A stretch of DNA of 64,000 bases from Flavobacterium sp. KS-LB2 (GCF_036895565.1 NZ_CP145904.1:1922001-1986000), one strand, 5' to 3'; positions 1 through 8,183 are shown, counted from the first letter of the stretch. Translations and numbers: made by a program. Notes: generated from the letters alone by a model not told the origin.

Positions 1-1
1 G

Positions 2-76
2 GTTTGTAGTGAAAAGGACTTAAAACAGTATTTAAAGAACTGTCCAGATCCGAATATCTTATTAAAAATTATATGA
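2..76 (+). CDS. C-terminal end of an unidentified protein (cut by window edge)
   Basis: An open frame enters from the left edge and stops with TGA at 74-76. Only about 24 residues are visible (ending CPDPNILLKII). The stop overlaps the ATG at 73 of the next gene in an ATGA arrangement, which suggests translational coupling within one operon. Too little is present to name a family. Confidence 0.45.
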   Translation, partial: VCSEKDLKQYLKNCPDPNILLKII

Positions 77-555
77 ATATGAAAAAAATAATTATTGTCT
101 TTAGTATTCTACTGCTTATTGGATGTAAATCAAAAAAGGTTGTTGTTGCTCCTGAACCGGAAAAGGTTAAAATTGAAAAACTTGGTCTGTCAGAAGTGAA
201 CGAAAGTCAAAAGAGTAAAGCGTATGAATTAGGAAAAAGAGTCTTAATGACTTGTAATACCTCTAAATTCAAACCCTTCAACCAAAGTGAGGCTACAGCA
301 TCAGTAATTAATAATACTACTGAAGAAAGACTAACTAAAACCTGTACCAGATTTCGCCAATATTATGGTACTTTTATTGATCTTCAATTAGTTGAAATCT
401 ATAAAAACAATTTTGACGGAACAACAATTTTTCGCTACAAAGCATTGTATTCAAAAAAAGTAGCCAATAAGGAACTTCGTGTTTCAATGAATCAAGAGAA
501 TAAAGTTTCGGCTATTAAATCATTAGATTGGGCAAATCCTTTCTCGATGAAATAA
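73..555 (+). CDS. small putative lipoprotein of unknown function
   Basis: The protein of about 160 residues begins with a short basic stretch, a hydrophobic core and the lipobox LLIGC, so it is probably a lipoprotein with acylated Cys18 (Cys16 if the start is the second ATG at 79). The mature part is charged and includes a CTRFRQYYGTFIDLQLVEIY segment followed by a strand-rich region. That is reminiscent of DUF3887-type small periplasmic proteins, but I do not recognise it firmly. The first ATG overlaps the stop of the preceding frame. The ATG at 79 gives a more typical signal peptide, and the sequence does not decide between them. A strong terminator follows, so this is the last gene of its operon. 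Confidence 0.75.
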   Translation: MNMKKIIIVFSILLLIGCKSKKVVVAPEPEKVKIEKLGLSEVNESQKSKAYELGKRVLMTCNTSKFKPFNQSEATASVINNTTEERLTKTCTRFRQYYGTFIDLQLVEIYKNNFDGTTIFRYKALYSKKVANKELRVSMNQENKVSAIKSLDWANPFSMK

Positions 556-603
556 TTTTAAATAAAAACGATTCCTATTTACGCTCCCTTTTATCCCCAA
601 GGG

Positions 604-642
604 AAAGCCTCTTTAATCCATTTTTGGACTAAAGAGGCTTTT
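604..642 (+). terminator. Rho-independent terminator
   Basis: AAAGCCTCTTTA (604-615) pairs with TAAAGAGGCTTT (630-641) and T residues follow. It ends the lipoprotein operon. Confidence 0.85.
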
Positions 643-844
643 GTAATTTATCACCTATAGGTTTTAATATTGAAATAAAATATTTCGTTTATAAACATCT
701 TTGCTTTTTCCAACAAATTATTGGCTTGGTTATTGAATATTTATACAAAAAACAAACTCTTTTAAACATTATATAACAAAATTGACATTAAAGCGAGTAC
801 CTTCACAAAATTTAAATTTATAGCTAAGCAATTAAATAGCCAAT

Positions 845-1207
845 ATGCAACATAAAAATACCCCCATAGATAATTCTGACTTAACAAAAGCTGAATCACA
901 CATCATAGTTGAAATCATACAATACATACCAAATGCAGTTTTAAGTAGAACTATAATAAAAAAAACTACCGGAAACATTACGGCTTTATCATTTGATGCA
1001 GGTGAAGAATTATCAGAAAGAACATCTCCTTTTGACAACTACATCCAAATAATTGATGGAACTGCTGAGATTTTTATAAATGAAACAAAACATTTACTAA
1101 AATTAGGTGAAGGAATAATAATTCCCGCTCACTCCACACATTCATTTAATGCAAGTGTACAATTTAAAATGATTTCAACAACTATAAAGAGCGGCTATGA
1201 AAATTAA
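845..1207 (+). CDS. cupin-domain protein
   Basis: A 120-residue single cupin barrel. The core runs from about residue 45 to 115, with the glycine-rich inter-motif stretch (IIDGTAEIFI) and the second cupin motif LGEGIIIPAHSTHSF (residues 87-101). Relatives that I recall from flavobacteria have LSEHTxPFD in motif 1. Here the segment reads LSERTSPFD, so the usual metal-binding histidine is replaced by Arg59 and metal binding may be weakened. Ligand and function are unknown. The gene stands alone. A degenerate version of the stress-promoter architecture described elsewhere lies upstream (TACCTTCA at 798, TATAAC at 772, one base off the usual spacing). Confidence 0.85.
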   Translation: MQHKNTPIDNSDLTKAESHIIVEIIQYIPNAVLSRTIIKKTTGNITALSFDAGEELSERTSPFDNYIQIIDGTAEIFINETKHLLKLGEGIIIPAHSTHSFNASVQFKMISTTIKSGYEN

Positions 1208-1400
1208 TAATACTTCTATAATAGCATTATTAAGCCATTTTTTTCAAAAAAATAATGCACTATGTCCTACAACTTACTACTAACAATAATTACCATTTAG
1301 CCGTATCTTACATGGATATATTTCTAATTCAGTGTTCATTAGAATATATAATGTAACTTTAACGTGAAAAAAAAATAATTTTTCTAAAACGTAAACGAAA

Positions 1401-1408
1401 TATCTTTG
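1401..1408 (+). promoter_or_regulatory. -7 promoter box TATCTTTG before the AraC-type gene
   Basis: TATCTTTG fits the Bacteroidota TAnnTTTG box and lies 18 bp before the ATG at 1427. It overlaps the in-frame TTG at 1406, which argues against that TTG as the start codon. No clear -33 element is visible. Confidence 0.5.
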
Positions 1409-1426
1409 AAACTATACATAAAATAC

Positions 1427-1978
1427 ATGGTAAGTAATCGCTGCAAAATGGCGGTTAAAGAAGAGTTAAAAAAACTCCAATTGCACTTCATGGTTGTTGA
1501 TCTAGGCGAAGTCGAAATCATGGAAAACATTTCGATGGACCAGAGACAACAATTAAAAATTGCACTTTTAGACTCTGGTCTAGAATTAATGGATGATAAA
1601 AAATCCATGCTGATCGAAAAGATTAAGAATGTGATTATTCAAATGGTGCATCATTCAACAGAAAATATAAAAATTAATTTTTCTGATTATCTGAGTCAAC
1701 AACTAAATCATGACTATACCTATCTCTCCAACTTGTTTTCAGAAGTACAAGGAACTACTATTGAGCAGTTTATAATTTCCCATAAAACAGAGCGAATAAA
1801 AGAATTGATTATTTATGGTGAATTAAACATCACTGAAATCGCATGGAAAATGAACTACAGTAGTGTAGCACATTTATCCAGCCAGTTTAAAAAAGTTACT
1901 GGCCTCTCTCCTTCTCATTTTAAACAATTAAAAGATAAAAGGCGAAGCCCTATTGAAGAAATTGGCAATTTAAAATAA
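1427..1978 (+). CDS. AraC-family transcriptional regulator
   Basis: About 183 residues. The N-terminal half (MVSNRCKMAVKEEL onward) is a small domain of the type I associate with flavobacterial stress loci. The C-terminal half (about residues 85-175) is an AraC/XylS double helix-turn-helix, ending in the canonical second HTH (ITEIAWKMNYSSVAHLSSQF, then KKVTGLSPSHFK). The ATG at 1427 is preferred over the in-frame TTG at 1406, because the TTG lies in the promoter box. A PAS-kinase reading frame follows directly in the same frame, separated only by this gene's TAA. It is the only DNA-binding regulator in the stress locus, so it is the natural candidate reader of the shared 66-bp promoters. That link is inference. 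Confidence 0.9.
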   Translation: MVSNRCKMAVKEELKKLQLHFMVVDLGEVEIMENISMDQRQQLKIALLDSGLELMDDKKSMLIEKIKNVIIQMVHHSTENIKINFSDYLSQQLNHDYTYLSNLFSEVQGTTIEQFIISHKTERIKELIIYGELNITEIAWKMNYSSVAHLSSQFKKVTGLSPSHFKQLKDKRRSPIEEIGNLK

Positions 1979-2290
1979 AAAAGAAATTCGAATCAATTTT
2001 ATAAAAAAATAGAAATTATAAAAAATCAAGAATCACAATACGCTAGAAGTCTCATTGAGGCTAGTTTAGACCCATTAATTACAATAAATACTGAAGGGAA
2101 AATTACCGATGTAAATCAAGCCACAGTAAATATTACGGGATTAGATCGAGGTCATTTAATTAACTCTGATTTTTTCAGTTATTTTACTGAAAAACAAAAA
2201 GCACACGAAGTATATCAAGAAGTTTTTGAAAAAGGTTCAGTAGCTGATTCTCCGCTAACACTTCGTCATAAAGAAGGTAAACTAACGGAT
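1979..2290 (+). pseudogene. start-less PAS-domain segment, in frame with the kinase
   Basis: From the AraC stop codon to 2290 the frame stays open and encodes a PAS sensor domain (SLIEASLDPLITINTEGKIT, then TDVNQATVNITGLD). It runs straight into the histidine kinase. No ATG, GTG or TTG occurs in this frame before the GTG at 2291, which lies inside the PAS domain. Either the kinase was truncated at its 5' end and joined to the AraC gene, or it starts at an unusual codon or by read-through of the single TAA. Kinases of this type that I recall carry several PAS domains at the N-terminus, so an internal deletion is the simplest reading. Confidence 0.6.
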
Positions 2291-4027
2291 GTGTTATTCA
2301 ATGGTTCCGTTTATAAAGATGATAAAGGAAATGTACTGGGAGTAGTAATTGTAGCTCGCGATGTAACAGAACAAAATAGAATTGCCTCAGAGTTAATAGA
2401 AGCTAGAGTATTTGCTGAATTAGCCACTGAAATTGCCGAAGAAGCTAAAATAAATGCTGAAAATGCGACTATAATAGCTGAAAATGCAGTAAAAGCAAAG
2501 CAACAATTTTTGTCTAATATGAGCCATGAAATACGTACGCCGATGAACGCGATTATCGGTTTTACTAAAGTGGTTTTAAAAACAGATTTGACAGAAAAAC
2601 AAAAAGAATATTTAAACGCAATTAAAATAAGTGGTGATGCTTTAATCGTTCTTATAAATGATATTCTTGATTTAGCAAAAGTGGATGCCGGTAAGATGAC
2701 TTTTGAAAAAACACCTTTCAAAATGAAATCTTCTGTTTCTGCAATGCTTCATTTATTTGAAACAAAAATTCAAGAAAAAAATTTAAAATTAATTACGGAA
2801 TACGACAGTAAAATTCCTGAGGTTCTAGTAGGCGACCCTGTTCGTTTACACCAAATTGTTTTAAACTTAGTAAGTAATGCTGTAAAATTTACTACAACTG
2901 GAAAAATTACAGTAAGTGTACATTTATTGCATGAGGATGATGATAAAGTGGTTATAGAATTTGCTGTAATTGACACAGGAATAGGTATTCCAGAGGAAAA
3001 AATTGGGAAGATATTTGAAAATTTTCAACAAGCCTCCAGCGGTACATCAAGAATATATGGAGGAACAGGATTAGGCCTAGCCATAGTAAAACAATTAGTA
3101 GAACCGCAAGGTGGAAATATTAGAGTAAGAAGTACCGTTAATGAAGGATCTACATTTAGTTTTACTTTAAGTTTTCAAAAAACAAATGCCGATGCTGAAT
3201 TAGAAAATGAACTATTAGAATTAGATACTGAAATAAAAAATATTAAAGTATTAGTAGTTGAGGACATACCTCTTAATCAATTGCTAATGAAGACATTATT
3301 GGATGATTTTGGATTTTCCAGAGATATTGCCGAAAATGGAAAAATAGCCATTGATAAATTAAAAGAAAATGATTACGACATCATTCTTATGGACTTACAA
3401 ATGCCTGAAATGAATGGATTTGAAGCTACAGAATACATTCGTACAACAATGAATTCTAAAATTCCTATAATTGCATTAACGGCTGATGTTACAACTGTGG
3501 ATTTAGCCAAATGCAAAGCGGTAGGAATGAATGATTATCTAGCAAAACCAGTTGACGAAAGACTATTGTATAGCAAAATTGTTGGAATATTAAAAAAGCC
3601 AAAACTTGAAAAACTTAGTGCTAAACTAAATGAGACCATAGAGGATACTAACTCTAAAGAGAAAAAAATAAAATGTATTGATTTGATTTATTTAAATCAA
3701 CGGACAAAATCAAATCCTACCCTAATGATGGAAATGATTTCCCTGTATTTATCACAAACTCCGTCGCTAATCAATACTCTAAAACAAAGTTTACAGGATA
3801 AAAACTGGCAATTATTAGGTGCCGCAGCACATAAAATGATACCATCTTTTGCCATAATGGGAATGAATTCCAACTTTGAAAATATGGCCAAAAAAATTCA
3901 GGAATTTGCAATTGCACAAGAAAAACTGGAAGGAATAGATGACCTAGTGCTACAACTTGAAGAAATTTGTTTACAAGCATGCCAAGAATTACAAGAAGAA
4001 TTTAATATAATCAAAAAGACCATATAA
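2291..4027 (+). CDS. hybrid sensor histidine kinase with receiver and HPt domains (5' end defective or non-canonical)
   Basis: From the GTG at 2291 the product has 578 residues. It contains the end of a PAS domain (1-30), an alanine/glutamate coiled coil (31-70), HisKA with phospho-acceptor His79 (MSHEIRTPMNAIIGF), a HATPase_c domain (N box HQIVLNLVSNAVKFT, G boxes DTGIGIPEEK and GGTGLGLAIV), a receiver domain (DIILMDLQMPEMNGF, LAKPVD) and a C-terminal HPt domain with AAHKMIPSFAIMG. All phosphorelay residues look intact, so the phosphotransfer half should work if translated. The PAS half continues upstream without a start codon. The stop overlaps the response regulator's ATG by one base (TAATG), which implies coupling. 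It probably feeds phosphate through its receiver and HPt to the next gene. Confidence 0.8.
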   Translation: MLFNGSVYKDDKGNVLGVVIVARDVTEQNRIASELIEARVFAELATEIAEEAKINAENATIIAENAVKAKQQFLSNMSHEIRTPMNAIIGFTKVVLKTDLTEKQKEYLNAIKISGDALIVLINDILDLAKVDAGKMTFEKTPFKMKSSVSAMLHLFETKIQEKNLKLITEYDSKIPEVLVGDPVRLHQIVLNLVSNAVKFTTTGKITVSVHLLHEDDDKVVIEFAVIDTGIGIPEEKIGKIFENFQQASSGTSRIYGGTGLGLAIVKQLVEPQGGNIRVRSTVNEGSTFSFTLSFQKTNADAELENELLELDTEIKNIKVLVVEDIPLNQLLMKTLLDDFGFSRDIAENGKIAIDKLKENDYDIILMDLQMPEMNGFEATEYIRTTMNSKIPIIALTADVTTVDLAKCKAVGMNDYLAKPVDERLLYSKIVGILKKPKLEKLSAKLNETIEDTNSKEKKIKCIDLIYLNQRTKSNPTLMMEMISLYLSQTPSLINTLKQSLQDKNWQLLGAAAHKMIPSFAIMGMNSNFENMAKKIQEFAIAQEKLEGIDDLVLQLEEICLQACQELQEEFNIIKKTI

Positions 4028-4461
4028 TGAAAAATGATACTAAAATAAAGATTTTCCTAGTAGATGATGATGCCTTATTTTTAAAATCTTTAGAAATTGA
4101 ATTTTTAGAAAATGCTGATTTTATAGTAGAGACTTTTTCTACCGGAGAGCTTTGCATCGCAAATATAAATAATAATCCAGATGTTGTAATTTTAGATTAT
4201 CAACTAGATGGCATTGTTGAAAATGCCATGAACGGAATTGAAACATTGGATAAAATAAAGGCTTTCAATCCTGAAATTCCAGTAATTATGTTATCGTCTC
4301 AAGACAAAATTGAAGTTGCCATAAACTGCATGCACCATAAAGCTGTAGACTATGTTGTGAAAAGCGAAACTGCTTTTGTTCGCTTGCAAAAAATAATTAC
4401 TTCTGTTTTTAAATTTCAAAAAATGGAAAAGGAACTAAATTGGTACATGGATAGAATGTAG
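4027..4461 (+). CDS. single-domain response regulator
   Basis: The 144-residue protein is a CheY-like receiver without an output domain. It has the acidic pocket DDD (13-15), phospho-acceptor Asp57 (VVILDYQLD), a switch serine in IMLSSQD and the conserved lysine in VVKSE. A short helical tail follows. It overlaps the hybrid kinase by one base. Without a DNA-binding domain it must act through a protein partner. A link to the AraC-type regulator two genes upstream is plausible but not shown. Confidence 0.9.
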   Translation: MKNDTKIKIFLVDDDALFLKSLEIEFLENADFIVETFSTGELCIANINNNPDVVILDYQLDGIVENAMNGIETLDKIKAFNPEIPVIMLSSQDKIEVAINCMHHKAVDYVVKSETAFVRLQKIITSVFKFQKMEKELNWYMDRM

Positions 4462-4471
4462 TTTTTTTAGT

Positions 4472-4537
4472 GTGTGAATGATATAACTTTTGTTTACAAT
4501 TATGTAACTCTTTTAGAGTTTAACCGAATTACCTTTG
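4472..4537 (+). promoter_or_regulatory. 66-bp stress-locus promoter, copy 1
   Basis: GTGTGAAT, 2 bp, TATAAC, 15 bp, TGTAAC, 21 bp, TACCTTTG. The last octamer is a -7 box, and the second hexamer sits where a -33 box would be. It precedes the small membrane protein at 4667 with a leader of about 130 nt that contains a 9-codon upstream ORF (4625-4654). Confidence 0.75.
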
Positions 4538-4666
4538 CTTTGTAATCAACTCAAATACAAATATTTGAAGTTAATTAAATCAAAGGTATTTCTTTTTTTA
4601 TTAAGTAGGCTTTGAAAGTTAAATATGAAAATCAATCACAATATCAATCCTTAAAAAAACAAAAAA

Positions 4667-4861
4667 ATGAATCTTAAAAGAATCTTTGGAGCATTACTTA
4701 CAGCACTTGGAATAGGTGGTCTTATTTATACTGCAGTATTATTTGCTGAAACATCTGGCGACATGACAGATGTCAAGTCATTAATTATTTACGGTATTCT
4801 GGGTGTTATTTTCTTCTTTTCTGGAATCAGTTTGGTTCGTACTACAAAAGACGAATCATAA
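4667..4861 (+). CDS. small two-helix membrane protein
   Basis: 64 residues with two predicted membrane helices (about 7-27 and 38-58) joined by a short acidic loop (ETSGDMTDVKS). It ends in a charged tail. No named family is recognised. It is a single-gene unit between promoter copy 1 and a strong terminator, which makes it a member of the proposed stress regulon. Its role is unknown. Confidence 0.75.
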   Translation: MNLKRIFGALLTALGIGGLIYTAVLFAETSGDMTDVKSLIIYGILGVIFFFSGISLVRTTKDES

Positions 4862-4888
4862 AATAAAATCGATATAGCTTACAATACC

Positions 4889-4931
4889 AATAACCGCTCT
4901 CTTCTTTCTTATAGTCGAGAGCGGTTATTTG
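4889..4931 (+). terminator. Rho-independent terminator
   Basis: AATAACCGCTCTC (4889-4901) pairs perfectly with GAGAGCGGTTATT (4917-4929). Confidence 0.85.
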
Positions 4932-5038
4932 CGTTATATAAAAATTCCATAAATGAAGAGTAAACTAAATCAATTCAATCACTTTAAAACACACATGACA
5001 CTCATTTAAAGCGCATTAAAATGTAGTTTTCCGCCAAG

Positions 5039-5104
5039 GTGTGAATCATATAACTTATTTTTAAAATCTTGTAATACTTTTAAAAAGGAATAAAATCACC
5101 TTTG
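5039..5104 (+). promoter_or_regulatory. 66-bp stress-locus promoter, copy 2 (dps)
   Basis: GTGTGAAT, 2 bp, TATAAC, 15 bp, TGTAAT, 21 bp, CACCTTTG. The spacing is identical to copy 1. The leader to the dps ATG is about 108 nt. Confidence 0.75.
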
Positions 5105-5212
5105 TATTGTGCTTATTCTTTATTAATGATTGGACATCGTTTAAATCCTGTCAAAAAAAACTAATAATAAAGTCTTATTAGAATATCGATTCAATCATAA
5201 AATATAGAAAAT

Positions 5213-5686
5213 ATGAAACTACAAATTGGAATTACACAAGAACATTTAAAAAATAGTATTTCAATCCTATCTTCAATTTTAGCGAATGAAATGACATTAT
5301 ATGTTAAATTAAGAAAATTTCATTGGAATGTTTCAGGTGAAAGCTTTATGGAATTTCACAAATTATTTGAGGGTCAATATATAGAACTAGAAGCTTCTAT
5401 AGATGAAGTTGCAGAACGCATCAGCAAATTAGGTGGAAAAACTATTGGAACAATGAAAGAGTTTTCAGATTTGACCATAATCAAAGAGTCACCTAATCAT
5501 TACCCATCTCAAAAAGAAATGGTTAAAGAATTATTAGAAGATCATGAAATAGTTATCGTACAACTCCGAAAAGATGTTGATACCAGTTCTGAAGAAAATA
5601 AGGATGCTGCAACCGCTGATTTCCTTACTGGTTTGTTGGCTGCACATGAAACAATGGCTTGGACATTAAGACGATATTTAGAATAA
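5213..5686 (+). CDS. dps: Dps-family DNA-protection and iron-storage protein
   Basis: 157 residues, the usual length of a Dps four-helix bundle that assembles into a 12-mer, stores iron and protects DNA from peroxide. The ferroxidase signature is visible: His in RKFHWNVSG (about residue 38) and the D/E pair in the helix ELEASIDEVAERI. The C-terminal helix HETMAWTLRRYL is typical. It has its own promoter of the shared 66-bp type. A very short ORF follows before the terminator. Confidence 0.95.
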   Translation: MKLQIGITQEHLKNSISILSSILANEMTLYVKLRKFHWNVSGESFMEFHKLFEGQYIELEASIDEVAERISKLGGKTIGTMKEFSDLTIIKESPNHYPSQKEMVKELLEDHEIVIVQLRKDVDTSSEENKDAATADFLTGLLAAHETMAWTLRRYLE

Positions 5687-5703
5687 TAAAAAAATACAAA
5701 CAA

Positions 5704-5817
5704 ATGGAAAATCAGGAAAACGAAGTGTATTCAGCTTCAAAAAGTCATTGTAGGGTTGGTAAAATAACATCTAAAAAAATAGAAGAAGAGCAATCTACAA
5801 CAAATAAAGCTTTATAA
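5704..5817 (+). CDS. possible 37-residue peptide downstream of dps
   Basis: An ATG 17 bp after the dps stop opens a frame of 37 codons, rich in Lys, Glu and Ser with one Cys. It ends 38 bp before a terminator, so it would be co-transcribed with dps. No family is recognised and chance cannot be excluded. Confidence 0.3.
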   Translation: MENQENEVYSASKSHCRVGKITSKKIEEEQSTTNKAL

Positions 5818-5855
5818 AAATAGTAAAATTAGGTTAGTTTTTTTTGGGTTTGGTT

Positions 5856-5886
5856 AAGGGCTATTGTTTCTACAATAGCCCTTTTT
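5856..5886 (+). terminator. Rho-independent terminator after dps
   Basis: AAGGGCTATTGT (5856-5867) pairs with ACAATAGCCCTT (5872-5883) across a 4-base loop, followed by a T run. Confidence 0.9.
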
Positions 5887-6094
5887 GGTAGTGAGATTTA
5901 TGTTTTAATGAAAGATTCTTTTTCTTTTTTTACCCCAATTAATTCAGTTGACATTCCTATTTAGAAACATGTAAATTATATAATATTTTTGCAAATTAAT
6001 ATAATATTTTTTTAGATTAAATAGCTGAAATTTAAATAATTGTAATTCATTAATTATAAAAACAGTTTCAATACATAATACTAAAAAAATAAGT
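5887..6094. other. AT-rich intergenic region, no gene seen
   Basis: Very AT-rich leader region between the dps terminator and the next gene. A weak -7-like TATTTTTG occurs at 5984-5991, but the 66-bp promoter architecture is absent. No coding frame is apparent. Confidence 0.5.
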
Positions 6095-6477
6095 ATGAAA
6101 ACAACAAAAAAATTAGGCGTTTGGATGGATCATAACATGGCTCATTTAATGGAATTTACTTCTAAGCATTTTGAAATAGAAACTATTGAATCAAAACTTA
6201 ATGATCAAGAAAAAATTGAAAGTATAGTAAAATCAGATAATTCAAATTTCATCAAAGAGAAAAAACAACTTTTTGATTACTACAAGAGAATCGGAGAAGC
6301 CATAAAAAATTACAAACGCGTAATTCTATTTGGGCCAACTGATGCAAAATAGAACTCTTTGATCTTTTAAGTGAAGACATCCGTTTTTTAAAAATAAAAT
6401 TCGAGATTAAAGAAACTGATAAAATGGATGAAAATCAGCAACATAATTTTGTCAAAGAATACTTTTCAAGAGAATAA
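6095..6477 (+). pseudogene. frameshifted conserved hypothetical stress-locus protein
   Basis: The first 85 codons (MKTTKKLGVWMDHNMAHL, ending VILFGPTDAK) stop at TAG 6350-6352. The frame beginning GAA at 6352 then continues with a natural C-terminus (ELFDLLSEDI, then MDENQQHNFVKEYFSRE) up to TAA 6475-6477. Adding a single A to the AAAA run at 6346-6349 restores GAT GCA AAA ATA GAA CTC and joins both parts into about 127 residues, the length I recall for this family in flavobacteria. This is therefore a one-base deletion in a homopolymer: a real mutation, a sequencing error or, less likely, slippage. Function is unknown. Confidence 0.75.
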
Positions 6478-6522
6478 TAAAAATCTTTAATTGATTTATC
6501 CATAACCTTAAAAAAAACAAAA

Positions 6523-6744
6523 ATGAAAACAAAAACCATAGGATTAGCCATGATTATTTTAGGAATAGTTATGCTATTGTACACCAGTTTTAATTATGTA
6601 ACAACTGAAAACGTAGTTGATATTGGACCACTTCAAATCAATAAGGAGGTAAATCATCCTGTAAAATGGTCTCCAATTATAGGAATTATACTTGCTGTTG
6701 GAGGTGTTGTTTTAATTGTAGCAAGCAATAAAAGAGAAGCTTAA
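6523..6744 (+). CDS. small two-helix membrane protein
   Basis: 73 residues with a hydrophobic helix at 5-22, a central polar stretch (TTENVVDIGPLQINKEVNHP) and a second helix at about 50-67, ending in a basic tail. It is similar in build to the 64-residue protein at 4667. It lies 45 bp after the frameshifted gene, without a visible promoter of its own, so it is probably co-transcribed. Function is unknown. Confidence 0.8.
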   Translation: MKTKTIGLAMIILGIVMLLYTSFNYVTTENVVDIGPLQINKEVNHPVKWSPIIGIILAVGGVVLIVASNKREA

Positions 6745-6778
6745 TTCTGACGTTAGTTTTTTTTTTAATTCACTGAAT

Positions 6779-6844
6779 GTGTGAATAATGCAACATTAAT
6801 CAATAGTTATATAACACCTTCACTTACATTCATGACGACCTTTG
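6779..6844 (+). promoter_or_regulatory. 66-bp stress-locus promoter, copy 3
   Basis: GTGTGAAT, 2 bp, TGCAAC, 15 bp, TATAAC, 21 bp, GACCTTTG. The start codon of the DUF2383-like gene follows 28 bp later. The Mla operon downstream may also be read from here. Confidence 0.75.
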
Positions 6845-6872
6845 TATAGTAGTCAATTTAAAATAGAATACT

Positions 6873-7329
6873 ATGAATAAAGAGAAATCAATTGTTGTTT
6901 TAAATAATCTTATTGAAATCAATAATGATAGGATTCTGGTTTATGAAACTGCAACAGTAGCAACTGAAGAAAGTGATTTAAAAAATTTATTTTCTGAATG
7001 CCAAAAAACAAGTGAAATTTTTAAATCAGAACTACTAGAAGAAGTTCAAAAAATGGGTGGAAGTCCTGTTGATAAAATTAAAAAAAAACAGCTTTTTTAT
7101 AAGGCTTTGGATGATTTTTAAAGCAAAACTTATTGACAAAGACAGAGAAGATATTTTAAATACTATTGAATACAAAGAATTTGTAACCATAAAAAGCTAC
7201 AAAGAAACATTGGAAAATAATTTTGATTATCTAACCACTGAACTTCTCATCATCGTCAAATCCCAACAAATTTTATTAACTGCGCATCATGCCAAAGTTA
7301 AAAAATTAGGGGATTTGATACTATCTTAA
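6873..7329 (+). pseudogene. DUF2383/PA2169-type four-helix protein, frameshifted
   Basis: The first part (MNKEKSIVVLNNLIEINNDR to FYKALDDF) stops at TAA 7119-7121. The frame in the +1 register carries the rest of the family (FKAKLIDKDREDIL to HAKVKKLGDLI). Removing one T from the TTT run at 7105-7107 gives YKAWMIFKAKL and a continuous product of about 151 residues, the normal size for these ferritin-like helical bundles. Relatives occur in bacterial stress loci beside CsbD and YtxH proteins, but their function is not firmly known. As with the gene at 6095, a homopolymer indel is the cause, so sequencing error must be considered. Confidence 0.8.
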
Positions 7330-7393
7330 ATCAAGAAAACTCTTCTAGTTTATTTTAGTCCATTTCAATTTGCATCCATAAAAACAATGAATA

Positions 7394-8182
7394 ATGAATA
7401 GTATAATAGCCAAAAAAGAAAGTCTTACAACGTACTTGAAAGAAACGTTCAATGATGTAGGCAGCATTACATTATTTACAATTCGTTTTTTTAAAGAAGT
7501 GATAAAACCTCCTTATGAAATCAAGGAATTCATAAAACAATGTTACGTTATTGGGTATAAATCTTTGCCCTTAGTTACCATCACTGGCTTTATAATGGGC
7601 TTAGTGCTTACGTTACAATCAAGACCTACATTAGCCAAGTTTGGCGCCGAATCCTGGTTGCCGAGTATGGTTGCATTATCACTAATTAGAGAAATAGCAC
7701 CTGTGATTACTGCATTGATTTGCGCAGGAAAAGTTTCATCTGGTATTGGCGCTGAGTTAGGATCTATGAAAGTAACCGAGCAAATAGATGCAATGGAAGT
7801 TTCCGCAATAAATCCCTACAAATATTTAGTCGTTACAAGAATTTTAGCCACGACGCTTATGATTCCGTTATTAGTAATTTTTGCAGATGGCATTGGTATT
7901 ATTGGAGGATATGTAGGTATAAATATTCATAGTGATGTTAATTTATATCGCTACATCTCTCAAGTTTTAGAAGCCATTACATTTTTAGATATTTTTCCAG
8001 CGACTATGAAAACTTTTTTCTTTGGCTTTTTTATTGGAATGATTGGCTGTTATAAAGGGTTTAATGCTGCTAATGGAACTGAAAGTGTTGGTAAAGCAGC
8101 AAACTCTGCAGTAGTTACCGCGTCTCTTACCATATTTATTATTGATATGCTTGCTGTACAACTAACTGATTTATTTTTCTAA
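7394..8182 (+). CDS. mlaE: MlaE-type permease of an MCE lipid-transport ABC system
   Basis: 262 residues, about the usual length of MlaE/YrbE permeases. It has several membrane helices and the conserved stretch ALSLIREIAPVITALICAGK plus GAELGSMKVTEQIDAMEV. It is the first gene of a three-gene operon (permease, ATPase, MCE protein) that moves phospholipids between inner and outer membrane. The ATG at 7394 is used; the ATG at 7387 leads at once to a stop. No separate promoter is evident in the 64 bp after the DUF2383 gene, so transcription may come from promoter copy 3. Confidence 0.93.
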   Translation: MNSIIAKKESLTTYLKETFNDVGSITLFTIRFFKEVIKPPYEIKEFIKQCYVIGYKSLPLVTITGFIMGLVLTLQSRPTLAKFGAESWLPSMVALSLIREIAPVITALICAGKVSSGIGAELGSMKVTEQIDAMEVSAINPYKYLVVTRILATTLMIPLLVIFADGIGIIGGYVGINIHSDVNLYRYISQVLEAITFLDIFPATMKTFFFGFFIGMIGCYKGFNAANGTESVGKAANSAVVTASLTIFIIDMLAVQLTDLFF

Positions 8183-8183
8183 A

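Noticed and set aside
741-805. Eighth copy of the 66-bp promoter upstream of the cupin gene
   Set aside because: The -7-like box and one hexamer are present, but the spacing is one base short and the first blocks do not match well; kept only as a weak hint.
1406-1426. TTG start for the AraC-type regulator
   Set aside because: It falls within the -7 box TATCTTTG; the ATG at 1427 fits the family start.
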